A program made the position numbers and the translations under genes. A stretch of DNA of 51,529 nt, taken from NCBI GenBank assembly GCA_024762335.1, contig JANTHO010000011.1, positions 1 through 51,529 of the forward strand. Direction: 5' to 3'. This document shows, piece after piece, positions 9,377 to 18,849 of the stretch (positions are counted from its first letter, which is position 1; the number at the start of each line of letters is the position of its first letter). The notes under the pieces are model-generated. The model saw only the letters and a program-made list of their open reading frames with translations. It ran no database searches and was not told the DNA's origin. Origin of the DNA: Acidimicrobiia bacterium (GTDB lineage: Bacteria > Actinomycetota > Acidimicrobiia > Spongiisociales > UBA5794).

Positions 9377-10035
9377 CGAGTGCCGCCGTACCGGTCGACG
9401 AAATGATTTCGTTCACGCGCGGCCTCCGAACCGCCGATAATGCGTGGGTGGGTGCACGCGCGCATGCAGAGCCGGCAGGTCGGCCGTTGGACGTTGCCGA
9501 TGAGCAACGCCTCGTTCCGCTCGCCACTGTCACCGCCGCACGCGACGGCGACCGGGACTCTCTCGGCCGTCTCTGCACACTGATTCACCCCAGACTCATC
9601 GGCTTCTACCGCTACTCGGGGCTGACATCGGTTCAAGCCGAGGACCTCGCCGCGGACGTGCTCGAAAATGTCATCACCAGCCTGGCAACGCTGCGGAACC
9701 CGAAGGTCTTCGACGCCTGGATGTGGTCGATCGGCAGGAACCGCCTGAAGGGTTGGATCAGGGTGAACCGCCGTCGGGACCGGTTCGAGCCGACGGCACC
9801 TACCGTCTCGGGGCCGGAGGAACGTGCCATCGACGCCGAAGACCATTCAAGGATCCGGGAGGCCTTGTCGATGCTGAAGATGAGAGATCGCGAACTGCTC
9901 TGGCTTCGCGAGGTTGAAGGATTATCGTATGAAGAGATCGGTGGACGCCTCGGCGCCGCGAGCGGAACTGTCCGCGTCGCCTGCCATCGAGCCCGCAAGA
10001 AACTCGAGCAGGCGTACCAGAAAGAGGGGATCTGA
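9373..10035 (+). CDS. RNA polymerase sigma factor, ECF/sigma-70 family
   Basis: A 220-residue sigma factor. Region 2 spans about residues 60-125, with the DxLAxxVLxxV helix and the helix ending WMWSIGRNRLKGWIR. Region 4 spans about residues 160-215 with the helix-turn-helix GLSYEEIGGRLGAASGTVRVACHRARKKL. Regions 1 and 3 are missing, as in group IV factors. It overlaps the upstream membrane gene and the downstream tadE-like gene by a few bases each, so the factor, a membrane partner and two pilus-type envelope proteins form one transcript. I infer that it regulates its own operon and possibly other envelope genes. It is not a WhiG-type factor, so the RsiG-like protein at 40178-40720 is not its obvious partner. 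Confidence 0.85.
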   Translation: MTSAAVPVDEMISFTRGLRTADNAWVGARAHAEPAGRPLDVADEQRLVPLATVTAARDGDRDSLGRLCTLIHPRLIGFYRYSGLTSVQAEDLAADVLENVITSLATLRNPKVFDAWMWSIGRNRLKGWIRVNRRRDRFEPTAPTVSGPEERAIDAEDHSRIREALSMLKMRDRELLWLREVEGLSYEEIGGRLGAASGTVRVACHRARKKLEQAYQKEGI

Positions 10036-10487
10036 TGTTCCGATTGTTCCGTAGAGACCGTGAAAAGGGCGCTGCTCTCGTAGAATTTGCCGTGGTCCTG
10101 CCACTCTTCATCACCCTCATCTTCGGCACGATGGAGGCCGGCTGGCTCTTCGCCCAACAGGTGGAATTGCGAAATGCGACGAGGGAAGGCGCTCGGTTGG
10201 CGGTCGTCGACTACTCAGACGCAAGCGGAATCATCACCGAAACGTGCGCCCGAGCAGACCTCTCTGGGAATGGAGCCAATGTCGTGATCACTCTCAATGG
10301 AAGCGACACGTCGTTCGATCCGGTATCTCCTGCGTCCGTCACCGTCGCGATGACCAAGAATTACCAATCACTCACGGGACTGCTCGACTTTGCCTTTGGC
10401 AGCGTGACCATGGCATCGTCCGCCGAAATGCGCACTGAGCGGCCGCTCGTCAACCTCACTGCGGGAGGCTCGGGAACATGCTCGTGA
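10035..10487 (+). CDS. TadE-like pseudopilin / pilus assembly protein
   Basis: A 150-residue protein with a basic N terminus (MFRLFRRDREKG) followed by AALVEFAVVLPLFITLIFGTMEAGWLF, the classic TadE transmembrane segment with the glutamate five residues after the processing-type Gly-Ala. It continues with the usual RNATREGARLAVV. Such minor pseudopilins are exported and anchored in the membrane by this helix. ATG overlaps the sigma-factor stop (TGATG). No tadA, tadB/C or rcpA homologue is in the window, so a complete Flp/Tad machine is not shown here. Confidence 0.85.
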   Translation: MFRLFRRDREKGAALVEFAVVLPLFITLIFGTMEAGWLFAQQVELRNATREGARLAVVDYSDASGIITETCARADLSGNGANVVITLNGSDTSFDPVSPASVTVAMTKNYQSLTGLLDFAFGSVTMASSAEMRTERPLVNLTAGGSGTCS

Positions 10488-12487
10488 CGAATCATCGACT
10501 CGTAGAAGACCAACGCGGATCCGTCCTACCGATTTTCGCCCTGCTGATCGTCATTCTGCTCGTCTTCGCCGCCTTCGCCGTGGATCTTGGAGCCGCTTGG
10601 GCGCAGCGCCGACAGTCGCAGACTGCCGCTGACGCGGGCGTCATGGCGGCCGCATTGGAATACCTGCGGGATACCCCATCCGACGAGTCCGGGATCTTCA
10701 ACCTCGTCAACGATTATGCCAACTCGAATCTCACCGGACCGAACCTCACGTGGAGCGACTGGGCAAGACCGACCTGCACCGACCCGGATCGGCCGATCGA
10801 CTACGACCCACTCGGTACGAGCGGTCTCCTCGACGGCGACGGAGATGGCACAGCCGGTGATATTACCGACTGCATCTCGATCAAACAGGTCGATAACGAA
10901 CCGGCGATCCTGCGCGTCCGCCTCCCCGACAAGGACGTGCCGACGGCATTCGCCAGCGTCATCGGGATCGACTCGATCCCTGTGTCGGCATTTGCCGAGG
11001 CGGAGATTCGCTATCTCGAATCCTCCAAGATCATCCCCTTCGCCCTGCCAGCCGATGCCGGCGAGGAGGAGTGTCTCAACACGCCGCCGAACGGCCAGCT
11101 CCCAGACGTGACTCCCGGGTGCGGATCTGATTCCGGGAACTTCGGATTCCTCGACCTCAATTGGTACGGATCGCCGGACCCGCACGACAACGTGGCACAG
11201 AGTTGCGGAAACACTCCGTACCCGAATTTCGCAAGCCGCACGCCGGCGAACCTGGCGCTCGGCATCGACCACGTGCTGACACCGTGGCCGGACGAGGCAG
11301 GCGACGGCCTGGACATTTACCCGCCGTACACCGGGTACGACGGACCGGCGATCGACACGGACGTGCCTTCAAACGACCCCTACGTGGATAGCTGCACCAG
11401 CGCCGCATCCGGCATTCCGCCATACGCTGTGAAGACCGAGACCGGCAATGCACAACTACTCGACGCCGGTCTTCTCGGTACGCCGCAGTTCGGACTGAAT
11501 AACGCACCCGGTCGCCTGCGACAAGACACCCCATACGCTCCGACCAGCTGGGTCTCCAGCGCCGACACGCGCCTCACACTGTCTGATAATGCCGAAACCT
11601 TCGACGTCGACAACGTGGGTCTTTGGGAATACCTCGACTTCGGTGCGATCGGCGGTAGCGACGATTGCTCCCTGAGCGAGTTCTCCACAAAGGAAGGCCG
11701 AGCGCTCACCGACCAGATGCACCTCTGCCTGACCGATGGCAATCCACAGTTCAAGAAGGAAATCATCGACTCACCGCGGTTCTCGCTCGTGCCGGTCCTC
11801 AACTACACGACCCAGTCAGGAACGGACGCCTGGGCCATCATCACGATGCGACCGATCTACATCCAGACGACGTGGTACGCGTGCAAAGACAACCAGTCAC
11901 TCGACCCGTGGTGCATGTTCACCCCCGACGGTTTCGACACCTACGTCCCGCCCGCTGCACCCTTGGTCGTAGAACTCACAGCACCGAGTGACCTGGCCCT
12001 GATATCGGGAACGAACGTTTCGATCGAAGCCGACGCTTCTGTGTCGAACGGCAACTCGATCGTTGACGTCGAGTTCTTCGTCGATGGTTCGTCAGTAGGC
12101 TCTGATACCCCGCCGCCAAATCCGAACTACTCGGTGGTGTGGGACTCAACGAGCAAAAAGAAGGACGGCCCAGTCACGATATCCGCCGTGGTCACGGACG
12201 ACGAAGGGAACACTGCGACAGATACCATCACCGTTGCAGTGAACAACAAGGGCGGACAAGCCCCTCCCACTCCGCCGGCCCGCCAGGGGAAAAGCATCTT
12301 CTTCAACCCCGGCGAGGGTTCGGCCGAGCCGTGTCTGCCGGACAAGAACGACGAGAACTGCATCAACCCCAACGAGATGGAAGTTGACGGCATGACGGCA
12401 CTCGTCATCCTCCAGGATTGGCTGCCCGAATCGATCAAGAACACGCTCGGCAGTTCGTCGCCGTTCGAGGTCTACCTGCGTAGGTAG
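10478..12487 (+). CDS. TadG-like membrane protein with Ig-like domain
   Basis: A 669-residue protein. Residues 12-60 are the TadE/TadG N-terminal module: RGSVLPIFALLIVILLVFAAFAVDLGAAWAQRR then QTAADAGVMAAAL, the standard helix and following A-D-A-A motif. The large middle part (about 150-490) is extracellular in type, rich in Asp, Asn, Pro and with paired cysteines. About residues 495-590 form an Ig-like fold segment (SNGNSIVDVEFFVDGSSVGS ... VVTDDEGNTATDTITVAV). The start lies inside the tadE-like gene (ten-base overlap). A likely role is an envelope or pilus-associated adhesin-like protein; the specific function is unknown. It ends 14 bases from the convergent gene at 12502. Confidence 0.75.
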   Translation: MLVTNHRLVEDQRGSVLPIFALLIVILLVFAAFAVDLGAAWAQRRQSQTAADAGVMAAALEYLRDTPSDESGIFNLVNDYANSNLTGPNLTWSDWARPTCTDPDRPIDYDPLGTSGLLDGDGDGTAGDITDCISIKQVDNEPAILRVRLPDKDVPTAFASVIGIDSIPVSAFAEAEIRYLESSKIIPFALPADAGEEECLNTPPNGQLPDVTPGCGSDSGNFGFLDLNWYGSPDPHDNVAQSCGNTPYPNFASRTPANLALGIDHVLTPWPDEAGDGLDIYPPYTGYDGPAIDTDVPSNDPYVDSCTSAASGIPPYAVKTETGNAQLLDAGLLGTPQFGLNNAPGRLRQDTPYAPTSWVSSADTRLTLSDNAETFDVDNVGLWEYLDFGAIGGSDDCSLSEFSTKEGRALTDQMHLCLTDGNPQFKKEIIDSPRFSLVPVLNYTTQSGTDAWAIITMRPIYIQTTWYACKDNQSLDPWCMFTPDGFDTYVPPAAPLVVELTAPSDLALISGTNVSIEADASVSNGNSIVDVEFFVDGSSVGSDTPPPNPNYSVVWDSTSKKKDGPVTISAVVTDDEGNTATDTITVAVNNKGGQAPPTPPARQGKSIFFNPGEGSAEPCLPDKNDENCINPNEMEVDGMTALVILQDWLPESIKNTLGSSSPFEVYLRR

Positions 12488-12501
12488 GGCGGCATTCCAG
12501 C

Positions 12502-13926
12502 TCAGCCCGTGGGCAGGCCCCAGTCGTCGGAACCGGAGCCGCCGGGCTGCGGGCCTGGGCCGTCCGTATCCGGGGTTTCGGCCCCTTCGTCGTCTGCGGC
12601 ACCTTCCCCTGAGGGGGAGGAAGGTGAATACCCCCCTGCGTCGTCGCTTCGCTCCTCCCCGTCCCCCCGCCCTTCGGTCGGGGGGACAGGATCGGACGGC
12701 GGCAGGGGGTAATCCCAGTTTTCGGGGATCTCTTCGGTCTTCGTCGTCATCGATTCGGGGAGTGGATCGCGTGTCGGTGGGCGCGCATTTCGCATGCGCC
12801 AACCCGCAAGAACCCAGCCGCCGGTGCCCCAGATGAGACCTGCTAGGTACAGAAGGGCTCCGACGAAGGGGATCAGCCAGATGCCGAGGCGCCATAAGAC
12901 GGCACCAACCACGAAGGCGCCGAAAAGGCCGCCCTTGCGGCGCAGCAGCACGTCGCCGAACGCGCCCACTGCCGGGATCGGGCCGAAGACGAAGGCCAGG
13001 AGCATCGTGATCAGCAACAATGCCGACAGCGGCAATCCGACCAGTGTGAACGCCAGGATGATCACGAGGAGTGGTGCTCCGACGATGAACCCGAGGCCGA
13101 CGAGCAGCGTCTTGCCGGGATGGCGCTCCACCGCTTCGACCGCGGCCGCGCCGGTGGCGCGGAACAGCCACAGGAGAATGATCCCCGACACGATGAACGC
13201 CAGGAACCCGACGATGTTCGCCAGCGTCAGAATCACACCGAAGATGAAGTTCGACTGGGCCGGCAGTTGGACGACCTGGCCGCCGACCGTTCCCGAAGCG
13301 ATCTCAGCCTCACTCGTCGAGCGATAGAGCACATCGCCCGTCACCAACGCACCGGAACCGACGACGAGCCGCTCGACGGCAATGTCGATGTCCCGGCCGA
13401 CCGTGCCGGACACATCGGCGGCGATCAGACGGCCCCGCACGTCGCGCCCGACCGAACCGTCGAGTGTCAGCGAACCGCCGAACACGATCACGTCACGCCC
13501 CACCACGCCGGTCGAACCGACCGAGGCGGCGATGCCGGTGACGAACAGGTCCTTGCCGATCTCGCCGTCGATCTGCACCTGCGGGCCCACAGCACGCACC
13601 GACCCTCCGACGACGCCGCCCTTCTCCACGCGAACGATTCCGGAAGTCAAGGCGAGCACGTTCCCGGTCACCGTCCCGGCGATCGTCAGGTCTCCGGTTG
13701 CGATCACGAGGTCGCCGTCGATCACTCCGTCGACACGCCCCGATGTCGAAGCCACGTAGACGTCCTCCGCGATCGGTTCGTCGTCGGCAACGATGAAGAG
13801 ATCCGTCGTTACGACCGACGGGGCGATCGAAGCAAGCAGCGGACCGACGGCAAACAACGCAGCGAGGAAGACGACGGCGCGGAGCCGGGTCCCCCCGACG
13901 TCCGGATCAGAGCGGTAGCGCTTCAC
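12502..13926 (-). CDS. Bactofilin-like (polymer-forming) repeat protein with membrane domain
   Basis: A 474-residue protein. A basic N terminus plus a hydrophobic stretch (VVFLAALFAVGPLLASI) looks like a signal peptide or anchor. About residues 50-225 are a beta-repeat region of short G-x-V-x-G-D-x-x-x turns (VDGVIDGDLVIATGDLTIAGTV, GSVGRDVRG), as in polymer-forming cytoskeletal proteins. Three to five transmembrane helices follow (about 228-375). The C-terminal tail is acidic and proline-rich. GTG at 13926-13924 is chosen because it places basic residues before the hydrophobic segment; an ATG at 13959 is possible. The start is inside the 3' end of nuoN, so the gene is probably the last of the nuo cluster-2 transcript. 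Function unknown; a membrane-scaffold role is inference. Confidence 0.65.
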   Translation of the reverse strand: MKRYRSDPDVGGTRLRAVVFLAALFAVGPLLASIAPSVVTTDLFIVADDEPIAEDVYVASTSGRVDGVIDGDLVIATGDLTIAGTVTGNVLALTSGIVRVEKGGVVGGSVRAVGPQVQIDGEIGKDLFVTGIAASVGSTGVVGRDVIVFGGSLTLDGSVGRDVRGRLIAADVSGTVGRDIDIAVERLVVGSGALVTGDVLYRSTSEAEIASGTVGGQVVQLPAQSNFIFGVILTLANIVGFLAFIVSGIILLWLFRATGAAAVEAVERHPGKTLLVGLGFIVGAPLLVIILAFTLVGLPLSALLLITMLLAFVFGPIPAVGAFGDVLLRRKGGLFGAFVVGAVLWRLGIWLIPFVGALLYLAGLIWGTGGWVLAGWRMRNARPPTRDPLPESMTTKTEEIPENWDYPLPPSDPVPPTEGRGDGEERSDDAGGYSPSSPSGEGAADDEGAETPDTDGPGPQPGGSGSDDWGLPTG

Positions 13927-15400
13927 GGACCAGATCGAGCAGCGGCCACGGATCGACACCGAGGACCAAGATCGTCACGACGACGGCGGCGATCGTCATG
14001 CGCGCCGTCATCGGTGCTTCGATCGCCGGGGCGTCGTCGTCCGGGGCGTTCAGGAACATCGTCGCTGCGACCCGGAAGTAGACGTACAGGCCGATCACGG
14101 TGGTGAGCAACGCCAGGATCGTGAGCCACAGATAGTCGGCGCTCGCCGCGGCGGTGAACGACGACAGCTTCGCAACGAAACCGGCGGTGAACGGGATGCC
14201 ACCCATCGCGAGAAGCAGGATCAGCATGGACCAGGCCATCTCCGGCGAACGCCGCGACAGGCCGGACCAGTCCTCGATCGGAGAACCGCCGGACGAGTGG
14301 CGAGACACGACGCCGACGATGGCGAACGCTCCGACCAGGGTGACGGCGTAGACAGTCACGTAGAAAAGCACCGGGCCGATCCCGTCGACGCCCGCCACGA
14401 ACGCCATCATGATGTAGCCGGCGTGCGACACGCCCGAGTATGCGAGCAGGCGCTTGACATCGGTCTGGACCGCTGCGAGCACGACGCCGATGATCATCGA
14501 CAACCCGGCGATGATCGCCAGGATCGGCGCCCAGTCGTCGATCTGCGAGGGCAGCGCCCCGATGAGGATCCGGCCGAGGGCAACGAAACCCGCCACCTTG
14601 ACGCCCGCGGCCATCAGACCGACGGCTCCGGTGGGTGCGCCCTGGTAGACATCGGGCGCCCATTGGTGGAACGGAGCGGCCGACACCTTGAACGCGAGAC
14701 CGACGATGACGAAGCCGATCCCGAGGAGGAGGACGCCCGGTTCTCCGAGGATCGTCGTGACGAAGAAGTTCTTCATGCCGCCTGCGCCGTAGAACGACGT
14801 CGATCCGGTGGCGGCGAAGAGCAACGCTGCACCGTAGACGAAGATCGCAGAAGCGAGCGATCCGAGCAGGAAGTACTTGACCGCGGCCTCGTCCGACTCG
14901 GGGCGTTCCCTCGTGAATCCGGCGAGCACGTAGAACGAGATGGATGCCGTCTCGAGGCCGAGGAACATCACGACGATGTTCGCCGACATCGTCATCATGT
15001 GCAGACCGGCGACGGAGAGCAGCACGAGCGTGACGAACTCTGCGCCGCGGGAGCCGAGACGTTCGACGAGTTTCCACGCCGCTCCCAGACCGAGCAGGCC
15101 GACGGCGAACAGGACGAATCCGGCGAATGCCGAGTAGTGGTCCATGACGACCATCGGGAGCCGGAGGACCGGAAGGTTTCGGGCGCTGAAGAACAACAGG
15201 TCATTGCCCTCGGCGATGAGCGTGTCGACCGCCCTCCACTGGAGGACCGAGAAGGCCATCGCGATGACGAACGACAGTCCGGCGATGAATCCCCACTCCT
15301 TGCGGGAGTGCTCGAGCATGACGGCGCTGATGATGACGAGGAGTGCGCCTGCCAGGAGGACCACTTCCGGTGCGACTGCGAGGAACGAAGCGTTGTTCAT
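13907..15400 (-). CDS. nuoN: NADH-quinone oxidoreductase subunit N, cluster 2
   Basis: A 497-residue antiporter-like proton-pumping subunit with about 14 helices. The channel motifs are FVIVGLAFKVSAAPFHQWAPDVYQGAPTGAVGLMAAGVKVAG (conserved lysine and WAPDVYxGAP) and KRLLAYSGVSHAGYIMM. The length is normal. ATG at 15400-15398 overlaps the nuoM stop by four bases and has a GAGGAGGG ribosome site. It is the last nuo gene of cluster 2 and overlaps the start of the beta-repeat membrane gene by 20 bases. Confidence 0.96.
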   Translation of the reverse strand: MNNASFLAVAPEVVLLAGALLVIISAVMLEHSRKEWGFIAGLSFVIAMAFSVLQWRAVDTLIAEGNDLLFFSARNLPVLRLPMVVMDHYSAFAGFVLFAVGLLGLGAAWKLVERLGSRGAEFVTLVLLSVAGLHMMTMSANIVVMFLGLETASISFYVLAGFTRERPESDEAAVKYFLLGSLASAIFVYGAALLFAATGSTSFYGAGGMKNFFVTTILGEPGVLLLGIGFVIVGLAFKVSAAPFHQWAPDVYQGAPTGAVGLMAAGVKVAGFVALGRILIGALPSQIDDWAPILAIIAGLSMIIGVVLAAVQTDVKRLLAYSGVSHAGYIMMAFVAGVDGIGPVLFYVTVYAVTLVGAFAIVGVVSRHSSGGSPIEDWSGLSRRSPEMAWSMLILLLAMGGIPFTAGFVAKLSSFTAAASADYLWLTILALLTTVIGLYVYFRVAATMFLNAPDDDAPAIEAPMTARMTIAAVVVTILVLGVDPWPLLDLVREALPL

Positions 15401-16974
15401 TCCGATCCCTCCTCGCTGTGCTCGCCCACGATCTCAGCGCGAACGTCCTGCGGTTGCACGATCTCTTCTGCCCGGCCGTATTCGGGCGGCTGGTAGTCGG
15501 TCGTGGTCTGGATCCGGTCGAGGATGATCTCTACGGATGGATCGATCCGGTCGAGGACCGGCTTCGGATAGATGCCGATGCCGATGATGATCACGATCAG
15601 GGGCACGAGAATGGCGATCTCCCGGAACCCGAGGTCGCTGAGGCCTTCGTTTTTCGGGTTGAGGACCGGCCCGGTGAACATCCGCTCGTACATCCAGAGG
15701 AGGTACACGGCGGCGAGGATGACGCCCGATCCGGCGATGATTGCCAGCACTGGCAACGTCAGATAGGACCCGAGCAGCACGGTGAACTCGCCGATGAATC
15801 CGGAGAGGCCGGGGAGACCGATCGAAGCGAACGCCATGAAGAGGAAGATCCCGGCGTAGATCGGCATCACCTTCGCGAGTCCGCCGTACTCTGAGATCAG
15901 GCGGGTGTGCCGGCGCTCGTAGATCATGCCGATGAGGAGGAACAGTGCGCCGGTGGTGAGTCCGTGGCTGATCATCACGAACACGCCGCCCGAGAGTCCC
16001 TGGCTGGTGAGCGCGAAGATGCCGAGCACGACGAAGCCCATGTGGCTCACCGACGAGTAGGCGACGAGCCGTTTGGCGTCGGGTTGGACGATGGCGACGG
16101 CGGCGCCGTAGATGATGCCGATCACGCCGATGATCCCGAGGATCTGTGCGAGATCGACGGACGCCTGAGGGAAGAGCGTCAGGTTGAATCGCAGGAAGCC
16201 GTACGCCCCCATCTTCAGGAGTACGCCGGCCAGGATGACGGAGCCGGCGGTCGGTGCCTCGGTGTGGGCGTCGGGAAGCCATGTGTGGAACGGGAACATC
16301 GGGACCTTGACCGCGAAGGCGATCCCGAAGGCGAGGAACAGCCACAGTTGCGTCGTCGGCGACAGGTCGAGCGACAGCATCTGTCGGAAGTCGAACGAGG
16401 TGATCGTCCCTGCGGCATCGCCCGCGGTGATGGCGATCACGATGATGCCCGCGAGCAGGAAGATGGACCCGAATGCGGTGAACAGCACGAACTTGATCGA
16501 CGCGTACTTCCGGTTCTCGCCGCCCCAGATACCGATCAGCAGGTACATGGGGACGAGAACGATCTCGAAGAACGCGAAGAACAGCAGCAGGTCGAGCGAT
16601 AGGAAGACGCCGAGCAGTCCGGCTTCGAGGACGAGCATCGAAACCATGTACTGCTTGGTCCGGTCGGTGATCGACTTCGACCCTGCGATGGCGAGCGTCA
16701 TCAGGATCCCGGTGAGGACGATCATGAACAACGAGATGCCGTCGACACCGAGCCGCCAACCGATGCCGAGCGAGTCGGACAGCGCGTAGTCCTCGGTGAA
16801 CTGGAACCCGGCCTCGCCGACGGTGAAGTTCCATAGGATCCACAACGATGCGACGAGTGGAAGGATGCTGACGCCGAGCGAGACGGGGAAGATGAGTTCC
16901 GGACGCCGTTTCGGCAGGAACCCGACGACCAGCGCACCGAGCAGCGGCAGGATGATGAGGAGTGTCAGTTCCAT
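15397..16974 (-). CDS. nuoM: NADH-quinone oxidoreductase subunit M, cluster 2
   Basis: A 525-residue antiporter-like subunit. Landmarks are WRLGVDGISLFMIVLTGILM, FAFFEIVLVPMYLLIGIWGGENRKYASIKF (with the conserved membrane glutamate) and KVPMFPFHTWLPDAHTEAPTAGSVILAGVLLKMGAYG, all diagnostic of NuoM rather than NuoL or NuoN. ATG at 16974-16972 overlaps the nuoL stop by one base (TGATG). The C-terminal tail after the last helix is acidic (EEIVQPQDVRAEIVGEHSEEG). Confidence 0.96.
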   Translation of the reverse strand: MELTLLIILPLLGALVVGFLPKRRPELIFPVSLGVSILPLVASLWILWNFTVGEAGFQFTEDYALSDSLGIGWRLGVDGISLFMIVLTGILMTLAIAGSKSITDRTKQYMVSMLVLEAGLLGVFLSLDLLLFFAFFEIVLVPMYLLIGIWGGENRKYASIKFVLFTAFGSIFLLAGIIVIAITAGDAAGTITSFDFRQMLSLDLSPTTQLWLFLAFGIAFAVKVPMFPFHTWLPDAHTEAPTAGSVILAGVLLKMGAYGFLRFNLTLFPQASVDLAQILGIIGVIGIIYGAAVAIVQPDAKRLVAYSSVSHMGFVVLGIFALTSQGLSGGVFVMISHGLTTGALFLLIGMIYERRHTRLISEYGGLAKVMPIYAGIFLFMAFASIGLPGLSGFIGEFTVLLGSYLTLPVLAIIAGSGVILAAVYLLWMYERMFTGPVLNPKNEGLSDLGFREIAILVPLIVIIIGIGIYPKPVLDRIDPSVEIILDRIQTTTDYQPPEYGRAEEIVQPQDVRAEIVGEHSEEGSE

Positions 16975-18845
16975 CAGAACGCACCTCCCTGGAGGAGGAG
17001 CCAGAGGATGACGCCGAGGCTCCCTGCAACGATGCCGGCGCCGTAGGAACGAACCCATCCGGTCTGGAGGACACGCAGCGACGATCCGAAGGCCTTCGTA
17101 ACGACGGCCATGCCGTTCACAATCCCGTCGACCACTCTCACGTCGAAGATCATGGCGAGCCACGTCGCGGCCGCCTTGCCCGGTGCAACGATGACCTTGC
17201 CGTAGAGGTCGTCGACGCCGTAGCCATCGAGAGCCGCGGCCCAGTAGCCGCCGTCCTCCGCCGGCAGCTCACCCCGCCCGTACCGCTGGTAGGCGAGCAG
17301 GATGCCGACCGCAATGACGGCCAGGGAGATCAGGGCCAGCGCCACAATGGTCACATTGCCGAGGGGATGCACTTGATGCACGTTCTCGAACGTCGGCTCG
17401 AGGAAGTGCTCGAGACCGAGCCGCACCGGTGTGTTCCACAGGCCGATGACCGCCGCGAAGAACGCGAGGACGATGAGCGGGATCGTCATGGTCGACGGAG
17501 ACTCGTGCGGATGGGTGTCGGGGTCCCATCGCTTCTCACCGAAGAACGTGAGGATGATGAGTCGCGTCATGTAGAAGGCCGTGATGAGCGCCGTGATGAC
17601 ACCGATCGCCCACAGGCCAATGAACCATCCGCCCTTGGCGAACGCCGCGCCGAGGATCTCGTCCTTCGACCAGAAGCCGGAGAGCGGGAACACACCGCTG
17701 ATCGCCAGCCAGGCGATCGCCATCGTCCAGAACGTCGTCGGCATGTACTTGCGGAGCCCGCCCATCTTCCACATGTCCTGCTCGCTCGACATGGCATGGA
17801 TCACCGAGCCGGCTGCGAGGAAGAGGAGGGCTTTGAAGAAGGCGTGGGTCATGAGGTGGAAGATGCCTGCGGTGAGGGCGGTGAGGCCGACAGCCATGAT
17901 CATGTAGCCGAGCTGGCTGATCGTCGAATAGGCCAGGACCTTCTTGATGTCCCGCTGGCCGACGGCGAGCGTCGCTGCGAACAGCGCGGTGAGGGCACCG
18001 ACGGTCGCGACGACGGCGAGGCTGACGGGCGCCAGTTCGAAGAGCGCTGCGGTTCGGGCGATCATGTAGACGCCGGCGGTGACCATCGTCGCTGCGTGGA
18101 TGAGAGCCGACACCGGTGTGGGGCCTTCCATCGCGTCCGGGAGCCATACGTACAGCGGCAACTGCGCCGACTTGCCGGTCGCACCGATGAACAGCATGAG
18201 CGTGATCGCCGTCGCCATCCCGACGCTGAGGACGCCCTCGGCCCGTGCGAAGACGATGTCGAAGTCGAGCGTGCCGAAGGCGGCGAAGATCATCATGAGG
18301 CCGACGAGGAAGCCCCAGTCGCCGATGCGGTTGACGATGAACGCCTTCTTGCCCGCCGCGGCGGCCGACGGCTTGGAGAACCAGAAGCTGATCAGCAGGT
18401 ACGACGACAGTCCGACGAGTTCCCAACCGACGAACATCAGGGCGAAGTTGTCGGCAAGGACGAGCGTCAGCATCGAACCGATGAACAGGTTCATGTAGCT
18501 GAAGAACCGCGGGTACCGCTCGTCCCCGTGCATGTAGCCGATCGAGTAGATGTGGATCAGCCCGCCGACGCCGGTGACGATGAGCGTCATCAGAGCCGAC
18601 AGCGGGTCCCACAGCAGCGACGCGTTGGCACCGATCACCGGGATCCAGGAGAACACGAACACATGCTCGGTTTCTGCACCGCCGAGGAACGGTACGGCGA
18701 GGATGACGGCCATGAGGAACGGGATCGCGACCAGTGCCGATGCGAACCACCCAGAGGCGGGTTCACCGATGCGCTTGCCGAACACGATGAGCGTCAACGC
18801 CCCGAGGAGCGGGAGAGCGATGAGGAGCCAGAGATAGTCGATCAC
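16974..18845 (-). CDS. nuoL: NADH-quinone oxidoreductase subunit L, cluster 2
   Basis: A 623-residue antiporter-like subunit with the long lateral helix region. Motifs are YVWLPDAMEGPTPVSALIHAATMVTAGVYMIAR, KKVLAYSTISQLGYMIMAVG and HAFFKALLFLAAGSVIHAM. The start is GTG at 18845-18843, four bases after the nuoK stop, with GGGATGATGGC in front; no better start exists in frame. It is shorter than the cluster-1 paralogue at 333-2393, mainly in loops and the C terminus. Confidence 0.96.
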   Translation of the reverse strand: MIDYLWLLIALPLLGALTLIVFGKRIGEPASGWFASALVAIPFLMAVILAVPFLGGAETEHVFVFSWIPVIGANASLLWDPLSALMTLIVTGVGGLIHIYSIGYMHGDERYPRFFSYMNLFIGSMLTLVLADNFALMFVGWELVGLSSYLLISFWFSKPSAAAAGKKAFIVNRIGDWGFLVGLMMIFAAFGTLDFDIVFARAEGVLSVGMATAITLMLFIGATGKSAQLPLYVWLPDAMEGPTPVSALIHAATMVTAGVYMIARTAALFELAPVSLAVVATVGALTALFAATLAVGQRDIKKVLAYSTISQLGYMIMAVGLTALTAGIFHLMTHAFFKALLFLAAGSVIHAMSSEQDMWKMGGLRKYMPTTFWTMAIAWLAISGVFPLSGFWSKDEILGAAFAKGGWFIGLWAIGVITALITAFYMTRLIILTFFGEKRWDPDTHPHESPSTMTIPLIVLAFFAAVIGLWNTPVRLGLEHFLEPTFENVHQVHPLGNVTIVALALISLAVIAVGILLAYQRYGRGELPAEDGGYWAAALDGYGVDDLYGKVIVAPGKAAATWLAMIFDVRVVDGIVNGMAVVTKAFGSSLRVLQTGWVRSYGAGIVAGSLGVILWLLLQGGAF

Positions 18846-18849
18846 GCCA

